A DNA stretch of 64,000 nt from CAVTBX01 sp963733135 (GTDB lineage Bacteria; Actinomycetota; Thermoleophilia; Gaiellales; Gaiellaceae). The position numbers and the translations under genes were made by a program. Positions 32,089 to 39,135 of this stretch are shown one piece after another (positions within the stretch are counted from its first letter, which is position 1; each line of letters starts with the position of its first letter). The stretch covers positions 1-64,000 of the forward strand of contig CAVTBX010000007.1 in NCBI GenBank assembly GCA_963733135.1, in the 5' to 3' direction. The notes under the pieces were generated by a model that worked only from the letters and a program-made list of their open reading frames with translations, ran no database searches and was not told the DNA's origin.

Positions 32089-32249
32089 GAGGGTTGGCGA
32101 AACAGTCGTTGTGCTGCCAGGCCGCGCTGCTCGTCCCAAGGCGGCGTCCTCAGTCCCGTCCGTACCTCAGGTACGAACGCTCCCTGCGTCCTTGCCTCGA
32201 AACGAGCATCGCAACCAGGCAGCGAAGACCGTTTCGCCAACCCTCCTAG
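32085..32249. repeat. 165-bp CTAG-bounded long palindrome, element 1
   Basis: The left end CTAGGAGGGTTGGCGAAACA and its continuation match the right end (32227-32249) in reverse complement at 22 of 23 positions. Symmetry continues inward (GCTGCC, TGCTCGT, GGC) to a central CGTACCT-c-AGGTACG at 32161-32175, exactly mid-element. The whole could fold as one long hairpin. CTAG at both ends; the left TAG is a stop codon. Confidence 0.85.
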
Positions 32250-32259
32250 TGCTCGAAGT

Positions 32260-32508
32260 TCAGGCGGCGAGCGGGCCGACCCGGCACCAGTCGGCGCGCG
32301 GATGGCGGAGCGCGACCGCTGCCCACACAGCGGCTACTTCCTCCTCTGAGACGAGCTCGAGGGCGACGGCCCGCCGTGTGGCTGCCGCGACCACGGCCAC
32401 CTGCGCCTCGACTCTCCTGGCTCCTGCGGGCGAGCGCTCGCAGACGCAGGCGAGACCCTCGAGGCGAGCCTCCAGCATATGCAGCGTCCTGTCATGCCCG
32501 ACCGTCAT
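32260..32508 (-). CDS. small hypothetical protein
   Basis: 82 residues from ATG at 32508: an alternating helical/strand protein (RTLHMLEARLEGLACVCERS, RRVEAQVAVVAAATRRAVAL, SEEEVAAVWAAVALRHPRAD). No family recognised. Its start overlaps the extended 3' end of pdxH by 17 bp, so it may be co-translated with it. Confidence 0.5.
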   Translation of the reverse strand: MTVGHDRTLHMLEARLEGLACVCERSPAGARRVEAQVAVVAAATRRAVALELVSEEEVAAVWAAVALRHPRADWCRVGPLAA

Positions 32509-33193
32509 CGTCGTGTCGCTTCGACCCCCGACAGCTCGTCTCCTTCCAGCAGGTAAGCGCACCCGTCGGACGGAGCCGCCGCCTCACGTACGGAGCGAGG
32601 CGGGTAATACGCCAGCCGCCCTCCTCGGCCGGCTCGTAGACGAACCGGTCGTGGAGGCGGTCGTCGCCGTGCTGCCAGAACTCGAAGAGGCTTGGGACGA
32701 GCCGGAACCCGCCCCAGGCGGGCGGAAGCGGGATGTCCTCGCCCTCGTGCTCGGCCGCGGTCGCGACGAGCCGCTCCTCCAGCTGCGACCGGCTCGGGAT
32801 CGGCTTGCTCTGCGGCGAGGCCCACGCGCCGATCCGCGCACCGCGTGGGCGCGACGCGAAGTACGCGACGGACTCCTCTCTTGTCGTACGCTCTACGCTT
32901 CCCTCGACGCGAACCTGGCGTCCGAGCGGCTGCCAGTGGAAGACGAGCGCAGCGCGCGGGTTGGCCGTCAGCTCACGCCCCTTCCGGCTCTCGTAGTTCG
33001 TGAAGAAGAGGAACCCATGGTCGATGCCCTTCAGGAGGACGACGCGAGCCGACGGGGCGCCGTCTGCGGACGCCGTGGCGAGCGTCATCGCTTCGGCCAG
33101 CGGCAGCTCGGCCTCGCGCGCCGCCTCGAACCAGGCCCGGAACTGCGCGAAGGGGTCGGGCCCAAGATCGCGGCGGCGAAGCGGCGGATTCAC
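32492..33193 (-). CDS. pdxH: pyridoxamine 5'-phosphate oxidase
   Basis: 233 residues. FMN-dependent oxidation of PNP/PMP to pyridoxal 5'-phosphate. Diagnostic segments: DPFAQFRAWFEAA, PSARVVLLKGIDHGFLFFTN, ANPRAALVFHWQPLGRQVRV, ESVAYFASRPRGARIGAWAS and GGWRITRLAP. Family members normally end at that RLAP; here translation runs about 31 residues further into a basic tail overlapping the next gene. GTG start with TAAGCT 6 nt upstream. Confidence 0.92.
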   Translation of the reverse strand: MNPPLRRRDLGPDPFAQFRAWFEAAREAELPLAEAMTLATASADGAPSARVVLLKGIDHGFLFFTNYESRKGRELTANPRAALVFHWQPLGRQVRVEGSVERTTREESVAYFASRPRGARIGAWASPQSKPIPSRSQLEERLVATAAEHEGEDIPLPPAWGGFRLVPSLFEFWQHGDDRLHDRFVYEPAEEGGWRITRLAPYVRRRLRPTGALTCWKETSCRGSKRHDDDGRA

Positions 33194-33280
33194 GCTCCGA
33201 GCTTAGGGAGTGGGGCACCGATTACACATTCCTTACCGTCGCTTGAACGGCGACACACGGCTGGCGGGGAGACTCTGAAT

Positions 33281-33769
33281 GTGCGGCTGGGGTCCTCTCG
33301 TTTCGCGATTTTCGGCCTTTGCCTGTTCCTGGGCCTGACGGTGGTGGCGCCTGCAGCTGGGGCGCCCGCGGGGCTCGAACGGCTCGCGGCCGCCGACACC
33401 GACTACGTCGACCTGAAGGACGGTCGCGGGACAGCCGTCTTCAAGGTGCGAGGCGGCATGTTCGGCCACGTCGGGCGGGGCACGCTGCGCGTCGTCGACC
33501 TCCCACGCGGGAAGCAGACGACTGTCAGCGTCGACGGGGCCGAACGGGTGCGCTACGTCAACGACCTGGTCACGGTGTACGGCGGCCGCGAGCTCAACTT
33601 CTACATCTACGGCGGTTGGTGGAGGGTCCAGATGAAGGGCCGCAACATCGACGCGAGCGCGGTTGCGCGCGGACGCCTGGTGCTCTTCGGCCGGTCAGGC
33701 GAGTATCAGATCGACTACGGCGACTGGGCTGCCTGGCCGGAGGAGCGCCGAATCTTCCGACTGGGCTGA
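33281..33769 (+). CDS. secreted protein, unknown function
   Basis: 162 residues from GTG at 33281 behind gggga. A clear Sec signal peptide (RFAIFGLCLFLGLTVVAPAAG, cleavage near residue 27) is followed by a beta-rich mature domain (GTAVFKVRGGMFGHVGRGTL, LNFYIYGGWWRVQMKGRNID, GRLVLFGRSGEYQIDYGDWA). Its aromatic, repeating-strand texture suggests an extracytoplasmic beta-sandwich. No family recognised. Directly upstream of a two-component pair on the same strand. Confidence 0.68.
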   Translation: MRLGSSRFAIFGLCLFLGLTVVAPAAGAPAGLERLAAADTDYVDLKDGRGTAVFKVRGGMFGHVGRGTLRVVDLPRGKQTTVSVDGAERVRYVNDLVTVYGGRELNFYIYGGWWRVQMKGRNIDASAVARGRLVLFGRSGEYQIDYGDWAAWPEERRIFRLG

Positions 33770-33832
33770 TGGCTTGACCCAGCATCGTCGATACGGGACT
33801 CGCCTTCCGGTCGTCTTCTCTGTCACAGTGTG

Positions 33833-34561
33833 ATGCCAGACGTGCCGAAAACGTCAGCGCCACCACTGATCCTCATCGTTGAGGACGAGTCGAGCATCGC
33901 CTCGTTCATCGCGATGTACCTGAAGAAGGCCGGCTACGAGGTCAAGGTCGCGGCTTCGGGGACGGAGGCGCTCACCCACACGCTCGCGGCCACTCCGCCG
34001 CCGGCGCTCATCATCCTCGACCTGATGCTGCCCGACCTCGACGGGATCGAGGTGTGCCGAAGGATCCGCCAGCGGTCGGACATACCGATCCTGATGCTGA
34101 CCGCGCGCGACGACGACGTCGACAAGATCATTGGACTCGAGGTCGGCGCCGACGACTACCTGACTAAACCCTTCAACCCGCGCGAGCTGGTAGCACGCGT
34201 CAAGTCCGTGCTCCGCCGCTCGGTGCCGAAGCATCGTGAGCTCGAGAACGTCGCGCTCGACCATGGCGAGGTGCGCATAGACGCGGGAAGCCGCGAGGTG
34301 TGGGTTTCGGGCTCCGAGGTGCAGCTCGCGCCAAAGGAGTTCGACCTGCTCTGGGAGCTCATCGACCACCGCGGGCTCGTGTTGACCCGCGACCAGCTCC
34401 TCGAGCGGGTCTGGGGCTACACGTTTGCAGGCGACACGCGCACGGTCGACGTCCACGTTGGCCAGCTCCGCCGCAAGCTCGGCGAGGCCTGCCCGATCGT
34501 CACGGTCTGGGGCGTGGGCTACAAGGTCGCGGCCGAGCCCAAGGCGGCGCGCGCCTCCTAG
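33833..34561 (+). CDS. OmpR/PhoB-family response regulator
   Basis: 242 residues. Receiver domain with acidic pocket VEDE (~16-19), phospho-acceptor in IILDLMLPDLDG, conserved Thr in MLTARDD and the switch Lys in TKPF. A winged-helix DNA-binding domain follows, with LAPKEFDLLWELIDHRGLVL and a C-terminal WGVGYKV. The cognate kinase gene follows at 34743, separated by a 172-bp palindrome. The TAG stop lies within the element's CTAG. GTG at 33830 is an alternative start. Confidence 0.94.
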   Translation: MPDVPKTSAPPLILIVEDESSIASFIAMYLKKAGYEVKVAASGTEALTHTLAATPPPALIILDLMLPDLDGIEVCRRIRQRSDIPILMLTARDDDVDKIIGLEVGADDYLTKPFNPRELVARVKSVLRRSVPKHRELENVALDHGEVRIDAGSREVWVSGSEVQLAPKEFDLLWELIDHRGLVLTRDQLLERVWGYTFAGDTRTVDVHVGQLRRKLGEACPIVTVWGVGYKVAAEPKAARAS

Positions 34562-34729
34562 AGGCTTGATGCGGGTTACGAGCACCTCCGGATGGGGGCC
34601 TGCGCGCGGCGCACCGCGGCCGCCTCGCTCGACACCAAGGCTTGTCCAGCCTTGCCGCCGATCGAGTCGACCGCGTTGCTTGGCGCATGCCCTCCCCGAA
34701 GGCACTCCTAACCCGCATCAAGCCTCTAG
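34558..34729. repeat. 172-bp CTAG-bounded long palindrome, element 2
   Basis: The left arm CTAGAGGCTTGATGCGGGTT and its next 5 bases (to 34582) match the right arm (34705-34729) in reverse complement at 24 of 25 positions. The centre is AAGGCT-tgtcc-AGCCTT (34637-34653), exactly mid-element. Located between a response-regulator stop and the kinase start. The termini are shared with element 3. Confidence 0.85.
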
Positions 34730-34742
34730 GGCGTAGCGTCGC

Positions 34743-36125
34743 GTGTCGTCCCTCCGCTTCCGGCTCCCGCTCATCTTCCTCGCGGGAGTGCTGGTGTCGT
34801 CGGTCGTCGCCGGTGTGCTCGCACTGCGGCTCCTACAGGACTACGCCCGAGACCGGATCGTCACCGATCTGCGGCGGCAGGCGGCCGGCCTCGCTCAGCT
34901 GTACGGCGACCAGGCCCGGCAGCGGGTAGACGAAGGTCGGCGCGCACCGCGGTTTGCCCGGCCGCGGCTCGAGAGCGTTACCGACACGCGGATCTACTAC
35001 GCGGGCGTTTCGATCTTCCCAGGGGAGGACTCGGGTCTTCGCCCGCTCTCAGTCGACCATCTCGATCGCGCGTTGCTCGATGCGGGGAAGGTGCAGACGA
35101 TCGAGTTCACGCCCCCGGGGACGACAAGGGACTACTTGGCTGTCGCCCAGCCCATCAAGTTCGCCGGCACCACGTTCGGCGCTCTCGTCGTCGCCAAGCC
35201 GACCGCTGACCTGGACGAACCTTCGGAGGTTCTGCTCGGCCGGCTCGGGATCGCGCTGCTCGCAGGGCTCGGCATTGCAGCCCTGCTTTTCATCTACCTC
35301 TCGCGGCGGATCACAAAGCCCGTCCTGGCCCTGGCGGCGGCCACCGACCGTGTTGCCGAAGGTCGCTACGACATCAGGCTGCCACGGTCAGACCGCCGGG
35401 ACGAGATCGCGCGCCTCACCGACAGGTTCCAGGAGATGGCCGTCCGGCTCGCCGAGGCCGAGGCGCTCGAGCGCCAGTTCCTCATGACCGTCTCGCACGA
35501 GCTCCGAACTCCGCTGACTGCGATCCAGGGTCACGTGGAGGCGCTCCGCGAGGGTGTCGTCGAGGAACCCCAGGCGCAGACCGCCTCGCTCGAGGTCGTG
35601 AAGGCCGAAGCCGACCGGCTCGAGCGCCTGATCGGCGACCTGCTCGACCTCGCGAAGCTCGACGCTCGCCGCTTTACGCTGACCGAGGACGAGGTCGATC
35701 TCGGGCGGGTGATCGAGACGGCCTACCTGGCCCGCGCCGAGGAGGCCCGGCAGCGCAGGATCGAGTACGACCGGATCGGCGACGGGGCGCCTGTGATTCA
35801 CACGGACGGCGACCGTGTCCTCCAGATCGTCTCGAACCTCCTCGACAACGCGTTCGCCTGGACCCCGGACGGCGGGCGTATCCGCGTCGGGCTCGGCCAG
35901 GCGAACGGCACGGTGTCGGTCTCCGTCGAGGACACCGGCCCAGGCGTTCCGGAAGCCGAGCGCGAGCGGATCTTCCGCCCGTTCTACTCGGGCGCCCAGT
36001 CGAACGGCACAGGACTCGGCCTGGCGATCGCGCGGGAGCTCGCGAATGCGCTCGGGGGCAAGCTCGAGCTCGAATCCCGCGTGGGGGAGGGGTCGCGGTT
36101 CGAGCTCGTCTTGCCGGCGCGCTAG
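34743..36125 (+). CDS. sensor histidine kinase
   Basis: 460 residues. TM helix about 8-29, extracytoplasmic sensor region ~30-160, second TM about 170-190 (IALLAGLGIAALLFIYL), HAMP domain, then the HisKA box FLMTVSHELRTPLTAIQGHV with the phospho-His. HATPase motifs: N box in VSNLLDNAFAW, G1 in VEDTGPGVP and GTGLGLAIA. Paired with the response regulator upstream. GTG start. Its stop overlaps a convergent gene by 4 bp. Confidence 0.95.
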   Translation: MSSLRFRLPLIFLAGVLVSSVVAGVLALRLLQDYARDRIVTDLRRQAAGLAQLYGDQARQRVDEGRRAPRFARPRLESVTDTRIYYAGVSIFPGEDSGLRPLSVDHLDRALLDAGKVQTIEFTPPGTTRDYLAVAQPIKFAGTTFGALVVAKPTADLDEPSEVLLGRLGIALLAGLGIAALLFIYLSRRITKPVLALAAATDRVAEGRYDIRLPRSDRRDEIARLTDRFQEMAVRLAEAEALERQFLMTVSHELRTPLTAIQGHVEALREGVVEEPQAQTASLEVVKAEADRLERLIGDLLDLAKLDARRFTLTEDEVDLGRVIETAYLARAEEARQRRIEYDRIGDGAPVIHTDGDRVLQIVSNLLDNAFAWTPDGGRIRVGLGQANGTVSVSVEDTGPGVPEAERERIFRPFYSGAQSNGTGLGLAIARELANALGGKLELESRVGEGSRFELVLPAR

Positions 36126-36601
36126 GAGGGTCGGGCGCCGGACTGGCGATCTTGGAGGCGGTAGACCTGCGCGGCTGGGCTGTCCTCGACCATGCGCTCG
36201 AGGCGGTCGAAGGAGCGCTCGAGCCGGTCGAGACGTCGCTCGACTGCGCGCCAGCCGCCGGAAATCAGCTCCACGAGGAGCGCCAGGTCCTCCACCCGCG
36301 CACGCCGCTCTGCGTGGACGTCACCTTGCAGTCGCTCGAGGCGGCGGATCGTCTGGCCGGAGAGCCCGCGCACCTCGGCGAGGTTCCGCGCGACCGGCAC
36401 GACCTCGGCGCGCATTGCGTCCTCGATCGCGTTCCCAACGCGCTCGGGGACGGTCGTCTCGAGCTCCGCGGCCCGGCCCGCAAGGTCATCGAGCGCGGCG
36501 CGGGCACCCTCGAGCGCCGCTGCCAGCTCGGCCTCCTGGGGCCGTCCCGCGCGCGCGTCCGCAAGCCTCGCGCTCGCCCGGTCGAGTGCCTCCCGATCCA
36601 T
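36122..36601 (-). CDS. coiled-coil protein, unknown function
   Basis: 159 residues, almost entirely helical and rich in Arg/Glu/Leu, with heptad-like runs (LERLQGDVHAERRARVEDLA, RAVERRLDRLERSFDRLERM). No signal peptide or enzyme motif. Possibly a cytoplasmic structural or phasin-like protein. ATG start. Divergent from queA, 37 bp between starts. Confidence 0.65.
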   Translation of the reverse strand: MDREALDRASARLADARAGRPQEAELAAALEGARAALDDLAGRAAELETTVPERVGNAIEDAMRAEVVPVARNLAEVRGLSGQTIRRLERLQGDVHAERRARVEDLALLVELISGGWRAVERRLDRLERSFDRLERMVEDSPAAQVYRLQDRQSGARPS

Positions 36602-36638
36602 CGCGCGTGACTGTAGCCTCGCCCTCGGACGGCCCGGG

Positions 36639-37580
36639 ATGAGGATCGAGGAGCTCGACTACGACCTGCCGCCGGAGCTGATCGCCCAGCGGCCGCTCGA
36701 GCGGCGGGACGAGAGCCGGCTGCTCGTCTACGAGCGTTCCACGAAGGCTCTGCGGCATCGGCGGTTCACCGACCTCCTCGACGAGCTCGGCGAGCGGTAC
36801 CTGGTCGTCGTGAACGACACGCGCGTGGTGCCGGCGCGGCTGCACGGCTCGAGGCCGGGTGGCGGGAAAGCCGAACTTCTCCTCCTCGAGCCGCTCGGCG
36901 AGGGCCGCTGGGAGGCGCTGGCTCGGCCGAGCCGGAAGCTTCGCCCCGGGATGCGACTAGGAGCCGTCGAGCTCGAGGGCGAGCTCGGAGACGGCCGCTG
37001 GATCGTGCGGCTGGAAGGTGAGACCGCGGGCGAGACGCCGCTCCCTCCGTACATCACCGAGGCGCTCGAGGACACCGATCGCTACCAGACCGTCTATGCG
37101 AACGAGAGCGGTTCGGCGGCCGCGCCGACGGCCGGGCTTCACTTCACGCGCGAGCTCCTCGACCGGCTCGACGTCGAGTGCGTGACGCTGCACGTGGGGC
37201 TCGACACCTTCCGGCCGGTTGCGGCCGCGACCCTCACGGAGCACCGGATCCACAGCGAGCGCTACGCGGTCGAGCCCGCGGCCTGGGATCGGATTCGAGC
37301 CGCCGAGCGCGTGTGTGCGGTCGGAACGACCACGGTGCGCGTCCTCGAGTCGCTGGCGCGAGGCGCTCCGCTCGTCGGACGCACCGATCTCTTCATCACC
37401 CCGGGGTCCGAGTTCCAGCGCGTTGACGCGCTCGTGACGAACTTTCACCTGCCGCGCTCAACCCTCCTCGCGCTCGTGATGGCGTTCGCGGGCGTCGAGG
37501 AGACGAAGCGTCTCTACGCGGCGGCGATCGACGAGCGGTACCGCTTCTACTCGTTCGGCGACGCGATGCTGCTCGCCTGA
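36639..37580 (+). CDS. queA: S-adenosylmethionine:tRNA ribosyltransferase-isomerase
   Basis: 313 residues. Typical start IEELDYDLPPELIAQRPLER, then VVNDTRVVPARL, SAAAPTAGLHFTRELLDRL, CAVGTTTVRVLESLA, DLFITPGSEFQRVDALVTNF and HLPRSTLLALVMAFAG. It transfers ribosyl from SAM to preQ1 in tRNA. Followed after 14 bp by tgt and in the same window as queG, so the late queuosine steps are represented. Confidence 0.96.
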   Translation: MRIEELDYDLPPELIAQRPLERRDESRLLVYERSTKALRHRRFTDLLDELGERYLVVVNDTRVVPARLHGSRPGGGKAELLLLEPLGEGRWEALARPSRKLRPGMRLGAVELEGELGDGRWIVRLEGETAGETPLPPYITEALEDTDRYQTVYANESGSAAAPTAGLHFTRELLDRLDVECVTLHVGLDTFRPVAAATLTEHRIHSERYAVEPAAWDRIRAAERVCAVGTTTVRVLESLARGAPLVGRTDLFITPGSEFQRVDALVTNFHLPRSTLLALVMAFAGVEETKRLYAAAIDERYRFYSFGDAMLLA

Positions 37581-37594
37581 GCGAGAGTGCACGC

Positions 37595-38731
37595 GTGAGC
37601 TCGTTCACGGTTACCGCCACGGACGGTGACGCGCGCGCCGGGATCCTTGCGACCGCCCACGGCGAGGTGCCCACGCCGGCGTTCATGCCGGTCGGGACCA
37701 AGGCGACCGTCAAGGGACTTCACCCCGATCGTGTACGGGAGCTCGGCGCGTCGATCGTCCTCGCCAACACGTACCACCTGCGGTTCCGGCCCGGCGACGA
37801 GCTCGTAGAGGAACTCGGCGGGCTGCACAGCTTCATGGGCTGGGACGGCCCGATCCTCACCGACTCGGGCGGCTTCCAGGTCTTTTCCCTCCGCGACACG
37901 ATCGTCGCGACCGACGACGACGGCGTCACCTTCCGGTCGGTCTACGACGGAGACCTCGAGCGCTTCACGCCCGAGCTGGCCGCCGCCGTGCAGCGCCGGC
38001 TCGGCTCGGACATCGCCATGTGCCTCGACGTGTGTCCGCCGGCGCAGGCGCCGCGGCGAGACCTGGAGACCGCCGTGGCGCGGACGACCGCCTGGGCCGA
38101 GCGCCAGCTCGCAGCCCCGCGCACCGAGGGTCAGCTCCTGTTCGGGATTACCCAGGGCGCGACAGACCCCGAGCTTCGGCGCCGCTCGACCGAGGAGATC
38201 GCCGCGCTCGGCTTCGACGGAAACGCGATCGGCGGCCTGAGCGTGGGGGAGGACCGCGACGCGATGCTCCAGACCTTGACGTGGTGCGCGCCGGCCCTGC
38301 CCGCCGCCCTTCCCCGGTACTTCATGGGCATCGGCGACCCGGCCGGCATCCTCCAGGTGATCGAGCGCGGAGTCGACATGTTCGACTGCGTGCTGCCCAC
38401 CCGGCTCGGCCGCACCGGCGCCGCTCTCACCTGGGAGGGACGGCTGAACCTGAAGAACGCGCGGTTCGCGCGAGATCCGAATCCGCTCGACGAGAGCTGT
38501 CCCTGCGCGGCCTGCGAACGCTTCTCGCGCGCCTATCTGCGCCATCTGGTGACCCAACAAGAGCTGCTCGGCCTGCTACTTTTGTCCGAGCACAACGTCA
38601 GATTTCTGCTCGATCTGGTCGCCGGAGCGAGAGCAGCGATCGAGGCGGGAGAATTCGGTACGTACACGAGTGCCGCGCTCGAGCGACTCGGACGCGCGGT
38701 GAGCCCAGCGGGCGAGGAGGTAGTTCCTTGA
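37595..38731 (+). CDS. tgt: queuine/preQ1 tRNA-guanine transglycosylase
   Basis: 378 residues. TIM-barrel TGT with ILTDSGGFQVFSL (catalytic/base-recognition Asp), GLSVGE, GIGDPAGILQVIERG, MFDCVLPTRLGR and the C-terminal zinc site CPCAACERFSRAYLRHL. Swaps the wobble guanine for preQ1. GTG start. The stop TGA overlaps the TTG start of yajC (TTGA), linking queuosine synthesis with Sec translocation genes as in many bacteria. Confidence 0.96.
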   Translation: MSSFTVTATDGDARAGILATAHGEVPTPAFMPVGTKATVKGLHPDRVRELGASIVLANTYHLRFRPGDELVEELGGLHSFMGWDGPILTDSGGFQVFSLRDTIVATDDDGVTFRSVYDGDLERFTPELAAAVQRRLGSDIAMCLDVCPPAQAPRRDLETAVARTTAWAERQLAAPRTEGQLLFGITQGATDPELRRRSTEEIAALGFDGNAIGGLSVGEDRDAMLQTLTWCAPALPAALPRYFMGIGDPAGILQVIERGVDMFDCVLPTRLGRTGAALTWEGRLNLKNARFARDPNPLDESCPCAACERFSRAYLRHLVTQQELLGLLLLSEHNVRFLLDLVAGARAAIEAGEFGTYTSAALERLGRAVSPAGEEVVP

Positions 38732-39105
38732 GCGGCGGATTCCTGATCATCCTCATACTTATCTTCGGGCTCATGTACTTCCTGATGATTCGCCCGCAGC
38801 GCCAGCAGCAGCGGCGGCACCAGGAGATGCTCGGCAACCTGAAGGTCGGGGACGAGGTCATCACAGCCGGCGGCATCTACGGCGACGTGGTTGCCGTCGA
38901 GCCCGACCGGGTCAGCGTCGAGATCGCCGAGGACGTGGAGATCGAGGTCGCGCGACGCTCCATCGCGAGCGTGGTCGTCCCGGAGCCTGACGAAGACGAA
39001 ACCGCTGCGGAAGCGCCGGAGGAGATCGAGCCCACCGCAGAGGCGGAGCGCACGCGGGCCGAGGAGGACGCCGAGCGCGCCGAGCCCGAGGAGGCTCGCC
39101 GCTAG
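38728..39105 (+). CDS. yajC: preprotein translocase subunit YajC
   Basis: 125 residues from TTG overlapping the tgt stop. N-terminal TM helix FLIILILIFGLMYFLMIRPQ, then the family core QQQRRHQEMLGNLKVGDEVI and TAGGIYGDVVAVEPDRVSVE, followed by an acidic tail (EDETAAEAPEEIEPTAEAER). Auxiliary membrane component of the Sec system, upstream of secDF. Confidence 0.93.
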   Translation: MSGGFLIILILIFGLMYFLMIRPQRQQQRRHQEMLGNLKVGDEVITAGGIYGDVVAVEPDRVSVEIAEDVEIEVARRSIASVVVPEPDEDETAAEAPEEIEPTAEAERTRAEEDAERAEPEEARR

Positions 39106-39135
39106 CGCGGTAGCCGCCGCCGCGCGTACCTGCCC

